DNA from: Tritrichomonas musculus
Lineage: Eukaryota; Parabasalia; Tritrichomonadida; Tritrichomonadidae
Direction: 5' to 3'
DNA length: 64,000 nucleotides
Assembly (NCBI GenBank): GCA_039105265.1
Contig: JAPFFF010000001.1
Location: 2,232,001-2,296,000 of the forward strand
Shown: positions 40,105 through 50,078 of the stretch, piece after piece
How positions within the stretch are numbered: the stretch's first letter is position 1
Layout of the letters: each line of letters starts with the position of its first letter
The notes under the pieces: model-generated
The model's database searches: none
Told to the model about the DNA's origin: nothing
The model's input: the letters and a program-made list of their open reading frames with translations, nothing else
Program-made: the position numbers and the translations under genes

Positions 40105-41253
40105 TTATAATTGTGAATTGTATGAAACACAATTTTTGATAATTCTATTTTTATCGAAATCATCCTTTTTCGTGTTGATAATACAATTAACAGCATTGAA
40201 ATAACCGTAGAAGCAAAAATAAAAGAATTCACAATCATCATAATCGTTAGGCAAATAACAATAATTACAATAATGAAGAGCACAATCAACCACTTGTTCT
40301 TTCAATACTGAAATATTGATTTTTTCTTTTGCAAACAAATTGTTTTGAATATATGAAGCGATGTCGTTGTGGTTACATTTAATTGATTCAAAAAGACATG
40401 ATTTATATAACTCATTTTTATTGTCCATTAAAATGCAATTTGATTCAAGAAGATGAATCATTTCTGCACTTCTTGAATGAATGGCGAATTTCCAAACGGT
40501 TGGCGTTATTTCAACTTCATTGAATTTTAAGTATTGAAAAATTTTAATTGATCCATAGAAAGCTGCATATTCAATTATTGTTGGATCGTTCTCAATCAAA
40601 TATTCGTTCGTTTCAAAAATTGAATGAGGTACATTGCTTGAAAGTGGAAAATTACTTTGCGTGACATATGATACAAATTCTTCAATTAAATCATCGCGAA
40701 TCAATGAACAAATATACGAATCATTCACTCCTAATCTTCGTTTTTCATCATAGTTGGTGAAAACATCGGGATCTGTTTTAATAAGTTCATCTTCAATCAA
40801 TTTTGAATTAATAAATTTTTTGATTTCTGGTATAAAAAAGTGACAGTATCGTGATCCGTTTTTTCCATATTTTTTATTGATGCAATTAAAAATGGCGTTA
40901 TTAAGTGTTATTATTGTTTTATCAATTAAATACAACAAAATTAATTTGTTGGTGCTAAATATATCGAAAAGTTCGATGTTTGAAAAGGTTCGTTTGATTT
41001 CATTCGAAAAAAATGAAAGAATTTTGGTTATTTTCTCAAATAATTCAACATCCCTGTGGTAATTATCAGCAAAATTTACTAGTAACCTAAGAAAATGATG
41101 AAATTCTTCTTTGTTTTCTACACATTTTTGAGATTGGACAATGCTAATTAAATTTTGGAAATTGTTATCATCATCTTCATTTGAATTTTCTAAGAATGTA
41201 AGGAAGGATAAATAAATCCTTTTCTTTTGAGATATATATCCCTTTAATTCCAT
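40105..41253 (-). CDS. DUF3447/ankyrin N-terminal part of the same gene
   Basis: 382 codons from MELKGYISQKKRIYLSFLTF. The DUF3447 region and ankyrin repeats resemble the paralogue at 1580-2626 block by block (FHHFLRLLVNFADNYHRDVELF; RLGVNDSYICSLIRDDLIEEF; IEYAAFYGSIKIFQYLKFN). The frame ends in low-complexity sequence just where the paralogue also ends. A TCA-type initiator lies 11-19 bases upstream of the ATG. The gene is probably transcribed from here through the LRR part at 38994-39989. Confidence 0.8.
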   Translation of the reverse strand: MELKGYISQKKRIYLSFLTFLENSNEDDDNNFQNLISIVQSQKCVENKEEFHHFLRLLVNFADNYHRDVELFEKITKILSFFSNEIKRTFSNIELFDIFSTNKLILLYLIDKTIITLNNAIFNCINKKYGKNGSRYCHFFIPEIKKFINSKLIEDELIKTDPDVFTNYDEKRRLGVNDSYICSLIRDDLIEEFVSYVTQSNFPLSSNVPHSIFETNEYLIENDPTIIEYAAFYGSIKIFQYLKFNEVEITPTVWKFAIHSRSAEMIHLLESNCILMDNKNELYKSCLFESIKCNHNDIASYIQNNLFAKEKINISVLKEQVVDCALHYCNYCYLPNDYDDCEFFYFCFYGYFNAVNCIINTKKDDFDKNRIIKNCVSYNSQL

Positions 41254-41263
41254 TTTGCTACTT

Positions 41264-41272
41264 TAAAAATGA
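41264..41272 (-). promoter_or_regulatory. Initiator-like element (TCATTTTTA) for the LRR gene
   Basis: On the minus strand TCATTTTTA lies 11 bases before the ATG at 41253. It fits the trichomonad initiator (TCA then pyrimidine then W-rich), normally 5-20 bases from the start codon. Confidence 0.5.
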
Positions 41273-42687
41273 TAAAATTTTTTTATTATATGCTAAAAAT
41301 TTTTTTTAATAAAAAGTTTACTTTCCATTCAAAAAGTGACATTATAAGAATTTAAATTTTTCAAAGAAGTAATCAGATTTTGACAAGCTCTGCAGGCTCA
41401 ATGATAAGCTTGTCAATTTTGTGTAATGAATTTTTGGTCATCAGTTTCAAATTTTCTCAAAAGTAATTAATTGCTCATATTAAAATTAAAGGGGAGGGGG
41501 AATTTACTTAATAACGAATAAAATGTTAAAAAATTCTCCAATTAGAAGTCAGAATAGTAGAACAGTAAACAGAAAAGCGCCTAGCAAAGATCATAAAAGA
41601 ATTGCGTAAAAAAAAAAAAAATTACTTATTAGATGTCAAAATAGAACGTCAAAAGATTTTTTGACTGAATTTCATCTTCACAACTAGTCGTGATAATCAT
41701 ACAATGGAGCTCCATTGTATTTTTATATGGTCCTCAATGAAAATAGATTTTTACTTCATTCCAACAAATAAAAACAATCCTTCAACGTACTATCAAAAAA
41801 TTGAATGATTGAACTTCTATATAAGATATTCAGGATTATCTCAACTACTATATGATTATCTGATATTAAGGGTGTAGTTGGATATGCTTTTGATTGAGAG
41901 AGTTATTGAAAAAAAATTGTATTCGTATAGAATATTTTGAGAGAGATATTCAAAATGATTGAAAGACCATTCAAAATGATCCAAAAAAAAAGCATTTTAT
42001 ATAGTCACAAAAGAAAAATGGTAACTATCCAAATAAGCAATTATTCGTAAAATAATCTGAATTTTTTTTTCATCAAAAGAACTTCTAGAAAGAATGAAAA
42101 TTTAATAATTTCAAAAAAATAAAAAAATGCATGGATTTGGTTTTGCTTTATTTAAAGGGAAAAATCAAAAAGAGTAAAAACAAAGTATACATACATAAAT
42201 AACTGATTATTTCTAGCTTAATGGATCAATTAATATTCGACTAAAATCGTTAGACATGAAATTAGAGCCATTTAAAAAAAGATCATTAAAAAAGCCAAAT
42301 CTTCATAGGTTCCGATTAAAATAAAAGTTTGTAAAGTATATTCAAGTATAAAATTGAATAATTAATTACTACATCTGCCAAAAACGTTTTTAAATCTTAT
42401 GTTTTCAAAATTGAAAAAAATGTAGTATAAATTATGAAAAAAATATTCGAATATTTTATTCGATATGAATTATTACGAATCAAAGGATAAAATCATATGA
42501 TTTCGCTTTAAAAGTATAAATTAGATAAAGTGATAAAGAAAAAGCGCTCAATAAGTTAAGTAATTTTGAAAACATAAGAAATTCACCAATTGATTTATAG
42601 TTTGGAAGCATATGAGTAAACCCTTGAGAGATACTATGAGCAAATGATGTGCACTTATGATATAATTCTGTGTGATTTTACTTAAAT
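41273..42687. other. Spacer with a small hairpin
   Basis: ttgacaagct (41380-41389) and agcttgtcaa (41407-41416) form a perfect 10 bp stem. An A run lies near 41609. No gene. Confidence 0.5.
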
Positions 42688-42705
42688 TCGTCTGGGCCCA
42701 GACGA
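42688..42705. promoter_or_regulatory. 18 bp perfect GC-rich palindrome upstream of the E2 gene
   Basis: TCGTCTGGGCCCAGACGA is its own reverse complement and stands out in very AT-rich DNA, 155 bases before the E2 start. It could be a binding site for a dimeric protein or the tip of a small hairpin. Function unknown. Confidence 0.4.
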
Positions 42706-42846
42706 TTAAAAACAATACAAAAAAAATTGAATAAAAATTTTAGTCGAAATTGCAAAATTTTTCGTCTACCAAAAATTCAAAATTCAAAAATTTTTGAAAA
42801 TTTTTCGCTAAGAATTTTATTGAGAGTAATTTATTTTTACATCAAT

Positions 42847-42855
42847 TCATTTTTA
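42847..42855 (+). promoter_or_regulatory. Initiator-like element (TCATTTTTA) for the E2 gene
   Basis: Located 5-13 bases before the ATG at 42860, matching the trichomonad TCA-type initiator. Confidence 0.55.
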
Positions 42856-42859
42856 TAAA

Positions 42860-43309
42860 ATGGCACTTGGTAGGATTCAAAAAGAGCTTCGAGAAATATC
42901 GATAAATCCTCCAGAGGATATGTCAGCAGGACCTGAAGGTCAAGATATGTTCCATTGGACAGGAACAATTTTGGGCCCTCCTGATACTCCATATGAAAAT
43001 GGTGTTTTTTATCTTGACATTACTTTCCCACCTGATTATCCATTTAAACCTCCACATGTTATATTCAAAACCCGAATATTTCATCCAAATATCACTCCTA
43101 GAGGACAAATCTGCATAGCAATGTTATGCTGCGAATGGAAGCCATCTTTAACAATTGAAAAAGTCCTTGTGAGTATTAGATCATTAATGATTAGCCCTGA
43201 CGTAAGTGGATCACATTATCCCGAAATTAGTATTCTGCGCCTCTATGAGAATGACCGTGCTGCTTATGACAGAACAGCAAGAGAATGGACGCAACGTTAT
43301 GCAACATAA
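42860..43309 (+). CDS. Ubiquitin-conjugating enzyme E2, UBE2D/Ubc4-like, divergent
   Basis: 149 codons, close to the 147 of UBE2D. Conserved E2 core: SAGPEG-DMFHWTGTILGPPDTPY, FPPDYPFKPPHV, HPN motif (75-77), and active-site Cys85 in GQICIAML; the C-terminal helix REWTQRYA is nearly identical to UBE2D. E2s carry activated ubiquitin to E3 ligases. Two acidic residues that line the UBE2D active site, Asp87 and Asp117, are Ala87 and Gly117 here, and the loop around them (SPDVSGSHYPE) is remodelled. The catalytic Cys and HPN Asn are kept, so thioester formation should be possible, but lysine transfer may be slow or specialised. It could be a paralogue with a restricted role. Confidence 0.93.
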   Translation: MALGRIQKELREISINPPEDMSAGPEGQDMFHWTGTILGPPDTPYENGVFYLDITFPPDYPFKPPHVIFKTRIFHPNITPRGQICIAMLCCEWKPSLTIEKVLVSIRSLMISPDVSGSHYPEISILRLYENDRAAYDRTAREWTQRYAT

Positions 43310-43929
43310 CTTTAATTAGATGATACAGTCTTTTCGGGATTATAAAGGAAAAGTTCATTTTTATAACGGAAAGTGTAACCATTTTTTTGTGAAAATCTTT
43401 TCTATAAAAAATTCTTTTTAAAATCATGGTTTTACTTAATATGTTTTAAATAAAAAGATTTAAAATCATCATAGATATGTAATATATACCAAAAAAATTA
43501 AATAAACATTTTTTCAAAAAATATCTTCAAATAATTTTATTAACATAAATTCAATATAATAGAATATATTTAAAATTAATACTTAATATAAACTATTTGC
43601 CTCTGAAAATTATTAAAAATGTTCAATTAATCTATTTTGGTAATAAGAATAAGAATATATTATTAGAAGATATTCATAAGGCAAAGTATATTTTATATAT
43701 TGGAAATTTAATTAGAATGATGAATATAAATCATTATTTTTTAAGTTATTGGAGAGCTGTTTTTCTGTTGACTATATAAGGAAAATTTAATGAGTAAATT
43801 TAAAGAATAACTTTATTTCTGCTTTTTTGAAAAATATTTACATATAAAGCCAGCGCCCTTTAAATTTGTTTGGAAGATTAAAAAACATAAATTATTTTAC
43901 CAAAAAAAACAAAAAAAAAAAAAAAAACA
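43310..43929. other. Spacer between E2 and tRNA-Glu
   Basis: No supported gene; a 60-codon frame at 43597-43779 is low-complexity Ile/Lys/Asn sequence and not called. Confidence 0.5.
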
Positions 43930-44001
43930 TTCCGACACGGGGAGTCGAACCCCGATCCCGTGGATGAAAACCACGTATCCTAACCGCTGAACGATGTCGG
44001 A
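43930..44001 (-). tRNA. tRNA-Glu (anticodon TTC)
   Basis: On the minus strand: acceptor TCCGACA/TGTCGGA (7 bp), D arm TCGTTCAGCGGTTAGGAT, anticodon arm CGTGG-TTTTCAT-CCACG, and T arm CGGGG-TTCGACT-CCCCG. All stems pair perfectly. An A run beside the 3' end is read as T by the polymerase and suits Pol III termination. Confidence 0.95.
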
Positions 44002-44344
44002 TTACATTTATTAGAAAAGTTTTATATCTAATATGTTTATAAATAATATATAGGTAAATTAAATATGAGCAATTTACTCATTGAAAGTTTGTAAAAGATC
44101 AATGAGCAACTTAATATGACTTTTTAACTTTTTGTTGAGGTATATTGGATTTAATTAAATATCATTTCTATTATAAAGAATTGAATTTATTTTTAAAATA
44201 TGAAAATCGTTCAAATGCATTATTTCCATTTGATTTCAAACCTTTAAGAATTGAAGTTGAGTTAATAAATCTTATGAAATAACACGTAGCCAATTATTGT
44301 TGATTCTGTAAAATTTTCAAAATTTTAGTAACCGATATTTTTTA
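44002..44344. other. Spacer
   Basis: AT-rich, nothing recognised. Confidence 0.5.
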
Positions 44345-45637
44345 ATGAGCTCAAAATATCAGTTTAAACTCGAATTGACGCGATACAAAGAAATACCATT
44401 AGACAAATATGGAAAAAACTTTGTTTTTATAGTCAATGAAAAGCGATATCAAACCTGTCGATTGGTTGCTGATCTATTATCACCTACGATATGCCAACTT
44501 CATTACAGTGATCCAACTATTAATGATTTTCACATAAATACAAGGAATGTGGGTAATTTTCAGCATATTCTTAACCTAACCAATTTTGATAATAATATTA
44601 TATCCGAGTCTGAAATACCATTTATCAATGAAATACTTAAAATATTAAATAACAATTCGATACAAATTCATATCCCAGAAGAGTCTCTCACAACCAGCAA
44701 TGCTTTTGAACTTCTTAAAAAGCACCAATTATATGGTCAATTTTATTCACCACAACTGCAAAAAGATATTGAATTCATTTCTACACATTTTTGTGAGTTA
44801 AATATAACTGAGCAAAATGAAATCAGCGACATAGACATTTCAATACTCGAAAAAATAATCAGTAATGAAAAGCTTAAATTGGATTCAGAAGATCAACTTT
44901 TATCGTTCATTAGCAAGCTCTATTCAAATGATCCAAGATTTTTTTATTTATATCAATATGTAAACTTTTTAAATGTGTCAACTGCAGCAATCAAAGATTT
45001 TCTGAACATATTTGATTGCAATCACATCAACCAAGAAATTTGGGAAAAAATTTCAATTCGACTTCAACAAGAAATTTCCACTCAATCTGTTGGAAACAAT
45101 GATCGTTATACAGAACCAAAGCTGTCTCTTTTGTATGAACAAAATAAAGAATTTCATGGAATAATCAATTATATTCAAACTCATGGAAATATAAATAAAG
45201 ACATTAATATTACTAGTTCACAATTATTTTCAAATGAACAGAGTGATTCGCCACGACACGCAATCATGTACAACGACAATAGTAAATACTTCAGATCAAA
45301 AAATGTCGAGAATGCGTTTATTTGCTTCGATTTCAAAGATAAAAGAATCATTCCTTTGAATTATACAATAAAGACAGCAAGTAATAATTCAATCAGGCCT
45401 AAACATTGGGTGATTGAGGCTTCAGACGATAATGATAATTGGACAATCATTGACAGGCAAGATAATTGCGAATATATGAACGATTTCAATAGGACAAAAA
45501 CTTTTTCAATAAACAACAGTCAAAATGTTAAATATAGATACATAAGAATGAGACAAACGGCCCCGAATTGGTATGATAAAAATAGATGTAATATTTTGGT
45601 GATTGGATCCATAGAATTTTATGGATATTTAATATAA
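44345..45637 (+). CDS. BTB-like plus F5/8 type C domain protein
   Basis: 430 codons. The N-terminal BTB-like block (NFVFIVNEKRYQTCRLVADLLSP, HYSDPTIND) matches the families at 9228 and 62296 but starts differently (MSSKYQFKLELTRYKEI), so it is an older paralogue. The helical middle includes LEKIISNEKLKLDSEDQLLSF, the counterpart of the BACK-like ending in the other copies. The C-terminal F5/8C domain shows AFICFDFKDKRIIPLNYTI, RPKHWVIEAS, NWTIIDRQDN, YRYIRMRQTAP and IEFYGYL. No signal peptide; probably an intracellular adaptor. A 31-base A run begins 8 bases after the stop. Confidence 0.85.
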   Translation: MSSKYQFKLELTRYKEIPLDKYGKNFVFIVNEKRYQTCRLVADLLSPTICQLHYSDPTINDFHINTRNVGNFQHILNLTNFDNNIISESEIPFINEILKILNNNSIQIHIPEESLTTSNAFELLKKHQLYGQFYSPQLQKDIEFISTHFCELNITEQNEISDIDISILEKIISNEKLKLDSEDQLLSFISKLYSNDPRFFYLYQYVNFLNVSTAAIKDFLNIFDCNHINQEIWEKISIRLQQEISTQSVGNNDRYTEPKLSLLYEQNKEFHGIINYIQTHGNINKDINITSSQLFSNEQSDSPRHAIMYNDNSKYFRSKNVENAFICFDFKDKRIIPLNYTIKTASNNSIRPKHWVIEASDDNDNWTIIDRQDNCEYMNDFNRTKTFSINNSQNVKYRYIRMRQTAPNWYDKNRCNILVIGSIEFYGYLI

Positions 45638-45641
45638 AATG

Positions 45642-45677
<36 letters not shown>

Positions 45678-46439
45678 TACCTCCTACGATATTTTGCAGT
45701 AATTATCATATTTTTATTTACATACATGAATTTTTAAATATCAATTTGGGGAGATCATAATCGTTCATGATATGATACAAGGTCAATATTGGCGGGCGAT
45801 TACAATTACTGGAGATTATAATTTCACATCAAATTGTATTGACATGATATACGAATTTTAGAAGAAAAGAAAGCAGGAAGCTATCTTTATTATTAGTTTA
45901 TATATATATTATTATTTGAAATGATGCTTGCCATTAATTCTATGTTATTATTACAAAAAATATCATAGAATATTTAAACCAAATGATGAATAAGTATTTA
46001 GTAGTCTGAGGTCGTCTAATGGAAGGACAGGTATCTTTATGTCTTCTAATTGAAGCTTGACTATTTACTTGCCGTGATATTTTTTTAAAAAAATTGAAAC
46101 TATCACACTTATCTTTTTTTTTTAATGATATATATTTCACTGTTCAACCAATAAAAAGTAAAATCATTTGAATAATACTATAATTAATGATGACTCCATG
46201 AAATTTGCATGATTTTTTAATCTGATTGAGGTATTCAATTTCTTTTTTATGACAGACAAACCTAATTAAATATTCAGAAGATAAATGGCCTGACATTGTT
46301 TCCATTTATTGAAAAAAATCCTATTAATGAATATTTCAATCAATCATTCTTCAATGAAATATGAAATATGATTAATTAGCAAGCTTAATTATATATAAAA
46401 AAGGAGGTTAAGGTAAAAAAAATTCGCCTTGTTATATTA
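45638..46439. other. Spacer with a 31-base A run
   Basis: A run at 45645-45675. A tRNA-like phrase near 46005-46080 was examined and rejected. No gene. Confidence 0.5.
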
Positions 46440-46930
46440 CACATTTTATTTAACTTTTTTGACTGGCAAAAGAAGATCCACATTTAAATATGCTTAATGA
46501 TTTAAATGTGCTGAACGCACATAGTCAGGATGCTCCTCGAGGCATCCACTCATTATTTCCCCTCCAAGCTCACTGTAATTTACATCATACTCATCGCTAT
46601 TAGACACTCATTTTGCAAGATCATCCCAAAGATGAAATTTCGGACATTTGAATTGTTAAAGCAGCATAAAGTCCTCCATGATAATATTTTTTGATAAATG
46701 GGGCAGAAAATCTTCTGGAATTGTTATCCATCCTTCATATCTGTGCTTACCATCTTTGAGAATTCCTGGATTTGGATGGTTAAATCCGAAAAAGCGTGAA
46801 TCTGATTTAATTTCATAAATTTGGTTAGTGAATCTGACACAGATTTTTCAGGCTCTTGACCAATGAATTGAAATTATGCCACAGTAAATGATGGAAGTGA
46901 GACGATTCTTATATTTAAAAGTTCATTTGG
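46440..46930 (-). pseudogene. Broken bacterial-type GyrI-like / effector-binding domain gene
   Basis: Read on the minus strand: RIVSLPSFTVA, then in other frames IYEIKSDSRFFGFNHPNPGI, GWITIPEDFLPHLSK, HGGLYAALTIQMSEISSLG, DDLAK-VSNSDEYDVNYSE, GCLEEHPDYV and finally NVDLLLPV. The order FFGFNNPNP, then EGWITIPED, then GGLYA, then DEYD...LEEH, then a final D-L-PV strand is that of GyrI-like small-molecule-binding proteins common in Clostridia and Bacteroidetes. At least three frame changes and several stops show it is dead. It probably entered by lateral transfer. Its N-terminal about 90 bases recur at 47975-48070. Confidence 0.55.
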
Positions 46931-47124
46931 CCTCTTTTGAAAACATTTTTTTCTCAAAAAGTTGATGAAATTTGTTATCAAAAAGTGGGCTCCTTGCTGG
47001 TTATGTAATTAGCAAGCCTTGCCAGAAAATATTAATAAAAAGCCTATTTATAGTATTATCTCTGCAAAAAAATTATATAATATTTGATTAATTAAAACAA
47101 AACAAGATTAAACAAATAATTAAC

Positions 47125-47225
47125 TAATACGAAAGGAATATATGTTGATGAAGCAATTCTTCATTGATTGTCTTTTCCAAAGCATTCTTATGTATCATTC
47201 TCCAAAGTTTATCTCAATCTTTTTT
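47125..47225 (-). pseudogene. Duplicated 3' tail of the cysteine protease gene
   Basis: The sequence here (tacgaaaggaat, tgatgaagcaattc, cattgattgtctt, caaagcattct) closely repeats 48217-48280, the last codons of the intact protease, and carries its own spacer. It lacks the rest of the gene. Confidence 0.7.
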
Positions 47226-47360
47226 AAAATATCGCAATAGTGACTTTTTTGAGCTTTTTGTTTCTTTCAAATGTATAGACATAAAGCATGATATCAGAAA
47301 GATCAAGCCATAAAAGGAAATAATGACGAACTTTTTATTGAATTTTTTCCTTTCTTTGAA

Positions 47361-47395
<35 letters not shown>

Positions 47396-47974
47396 GTGCA
47401 ATTCAGAGTAAAATTGAATAAATACGATCAAATTTGATATATCACATTTAATTTATTGAGAGATTTTAATTAAATTATTTTTAAATGCTTGAAATTAAAT
47501 TATTGCCCATCTTTTATTTTTTATTTATTTATTTATACATCCAAGTTGCACGAAATATTATAATATATCATTGATATTTTCATTTTGAAGAGGTTAAAGA
47601 TGATATCAGAAAATTTCATTGCCCGTCCTTATTTTAATTTATTTATATATATTGGTGGAAAAAGATCCAAGATATCATATTTTTGTATTTATATAAAGAT
47701 GCCCCATTTGTTTTAGCTAAAATACAATGCTAATTCAAAATTATGATTTCATAATAAATATTCATTGTTTATACTTGTTGTTATATATAATGCAACTGAA
47801 TCAAAGCTATTATGATCAATTTGTGATGTAATTTGTTCTACCTTCTTTTGTAAAGACATTTTACAAAATAGTCTATATTATTTTAATTTTTCAACCGTTA
47901 TTTAACTGTAAAAACGTATTTGAAATTTCATGTCACATGTCACATTATTTTTATTTAACACCAGAAATTAATAA
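47226..47974. other. Spacer with a 29-base A run
   Basis: A run at 47363-47391. Remaining DNA is AT-rich with no gene. Confidence 0.5.
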
Positions 47975-48070
47975 TAAATTTGGTTAGTAAATCTTACACA
48001 GATTTTTCAGGTTCTTGACCAATGAATTAAAATGATGCCACAGTAAATGATGGAAGTGAAACTATTCTGA
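47975..48070 (-). pseudogene. Second copy of the GyrI-like gene start
   Basis: Nearly the same as about 46815-46915 (shared words agatttttcagg, cttgaccaatgaatt, gccacagtaaatgatgg). With the protease-tail copy at 47125 it marks a tandem segmental duplication of the unit GyrI-like start plus protease end. Confidence 0.65.
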
Positions 48071-48213
48071 TTGCCTATTTTTAGAATTTCGTATCACATA
48101 TAATATTTTATTTATTCATTACCAGAAATATCATTGCAACAAAATAAGATAATATTTGACGAATGAAAACATAAATCAACTAACTTTTTAAAAATTTTAA
48201 TTAAATAAATAAT

Positions 48214-49164
48214 TTATACGAAAGGAATACATGCTGCTGAAGCAATTCCACATTGATTGTCTTTCCAAAGCATTCTGATATATCCTCGTTCACCCCATGA
48301 TGTTCCCCAAGAGTTTCTAACAATCCAATATTTTGTTCTATTTTCGATACCAAAGCCAACACAGCCAACTGCATGGTCAAGGCTGAAAGATGAGCAGGCA
48401 GGTTCATCATAAATTCCGCCAGAGTAAAGTTGGAATGACCATTTTGAAGCATCAATTGCAACAGCCACTGGTCCATAACTTTCAAGTTTGGCAGCCAAAT
48501 CGTCTTCGTCATTTTCGACGATGTTGATGTATTTTGAAATTGAGCCAACTTGTGAATATTGTGCAAATTTGCAAGTTCCTTCAGCAGCTTGGTATTTGTA
48601 ATCACTTTCAAGATTGAATTTACCATTTTGATTAGCAATGACATGATCATATGCAATTGTCATTAAACCACCATCGCATCCTGAACATCCTGTAACGCAA
48701 TCAACAAGGTTCTGTTCACTGTATCTTTGAAGTGTTCCTGTTGAAATCGCATTTGCTGATTCAACTGCTTGAATTGATGAAAATGCCCAGCATGATCCAC
48801 ATTGAGCTTGATCTTTAATTTCATTTACAACTCCCTTTTCACGCCAATCAAGACTGTCAGCATTTGATCTTCTATTGATTTTAACAGCAACTCTCTTTTT
48901 CATGTCAATGTTGAAACCGAGAAGTGACTTGTATTCTTCTGGTGTTAAGGCTGCAAATTTGTTCAATGAAACTGTGAATTTCTTGTCATTTCTAGAATTG
49001 TGCTCTTTAATAAGACGTGAGTTTGAAAGGAAAATTCCAAGTCTTGTGTTGTATTCTTCTCCTGTGAAGAATTGATTTGTTGAACGCATCCAATTAAGGA
49101 ATGCTTTTTCTTCGTGTTGAAGATAATAAGCACATGAAGCTAGTGAAGCTAATAATACAAACAT
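48214..49164 (-). CDS. Papain-family (C1A, cathepsin L-like) cysteine protease, secreted zymogen
   Basis: 316 codons. Short signal peptide (MFVLLASLASCAYY), an I29-type inhibitory prosegment (about 15-100, with FLNWMRSTN and LNKFAALTPEEYKSLLG), then the mature enzyme from about residue 104 (SLDWREKGVV). Catalytic residues: oxyanion Gln119/121 region in QAQCGSCWAFSS, Cys125, His264 in LDHAVGCVGFG, Asn284 in NSWGTSWGERGYIR. GCSGCDGGLM is the usual cathepsin disulfide/S2 region. Length and layout match T. vaginalis and T. foetus CP proteases, which are lysosomal or secreted and degrade host proteins. A TCA initiator lies 7-16 bases upstream. Confidence 0.97.
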   Translation of the reverse strand: MFVLLASLASCAYYLQHEEKAFLNWMRSTNQFFTGEEYNTRLGIFLSNSRLIKEHNSRNDKKFTVSLNKFAALTPEEYKSLLGFNIDMKKRVAVKINRRSNADSLDWREKGVVNEIKDQAQCGSCWAFSSIQAVESANAISTGTLQRYSEQNLVDCVTGCSGCDGGLMTIAYDHVIANQNGKFNLESDYKYQAAEGTCKFAQYSQVGSISKYINIVENDEDDLAAKLESYGPVAVAIDASKWSFQLYSGGIYDEPACSSFSLDHAVGCVGFGIENRTKYWIVRNSWGTSWGERGYIRMLWKDNQCGIASAACIPFV

Positions 49165-49170
49165 TTTTTC

Positions 49171-49180
49171 TAAAAAATGA
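49171..49180 (-). promoter_or_regulatory. Initiator-like element (TCATTTTTTA) for the protease gene
   Basis: On the minus strand TCATTTTTTA lies just before AGAAAAA and the ATG at 49164, an almost ideal trichomonad initiator position. Confidence 0.6.
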
Positions 49181-49503
49181 AGTGATTTATTCCTTTTATT
49201 ATTGAAACAAAATAATTTCTTTCAAATTTTTTTCCAAATTTTAATTTTAAAATCACTTTTTCTTCGGTTTTGCTTAGTTAATTTTTAATATATCATTTTT
49301 ATTATTAAACAACATATATATTATAAAATTAATTTAATATTTTATTTGATATCTATTCTAAAATGAGTAAGATAAATTTATATAAAATTTTAAATCTTTG
49401 AATTGGTTAACCGAGTTCTCAAATTTTTGAATTTCATTAATTCGGTTAACTCTACTGATAAACTTTTTGACTTGCTGTTTGATTTTTTTTTTTTTTTTTT
49501 TTT

Positions 49504-50078
49504 GGGAGATATTTTTTGCCCCCAATCTCTTTTGACCCCAACGGTTAAGGTCAATATTGACCCTGTATCGTACTTCAGAAAAAATCGGCGAGAACTTTTT
49601 TGCACTTTTGTGAAAAATACCATGAGTAGCTACTCACGCTTTTTTTACGAAACTTTCAAAAAAATCATTTTTATTAAAAAGCAGCTCTAGATAAAATTTC
49701 TTCCATCCCGAGTAAGTTATTCGTAATTAGTATTTCAATGTAGTAATTATTAAACCAATTTTTTCTTTTTTTGGTAAAAAAAATATTAATCAATAATATT
49801 ATAGATATCTCTATATAAAAAAATATATAAGATTTTCTTCACATGCTCGTGCCTATGATGTTATAAATAACAATAAATGTTTACTAATCTTTTCAAAATT
49901 ATACAATTAGCATTATTTATAAAAAATTAAAATAAAAAGAAAAAAGCGTGAGTAGCTACTCATGGTATTTTTCACAAAAGTGCAAAAAAGTTCTCGCCGA
50001 TTTTTTCTGAAGTACGATACAGGGTCAATATTGACCTTAACCGTTGGGGTCAAAAGAGATTGGGGGCAAAAAATATCT

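Noticed and set aside
39960-40120. Canonical trichomonad intron (GTATGT...ACTAACACACAG)
   Set aside because: Neither splice consensus was found here or at 1555-1700, so an intron is only proposed as non-canonical.
43597-43779. 60-codon frame after the E2 gene
   Set aside because: Low-complexity Ile/Lys/Asn sequence without a motif.
46005-46080. tRNA-like phrase (ggtcgtctaatggaaggaca)
   Set aside because: No acceptor or T stem could be paired; D-arm resemblance alone is not enough.
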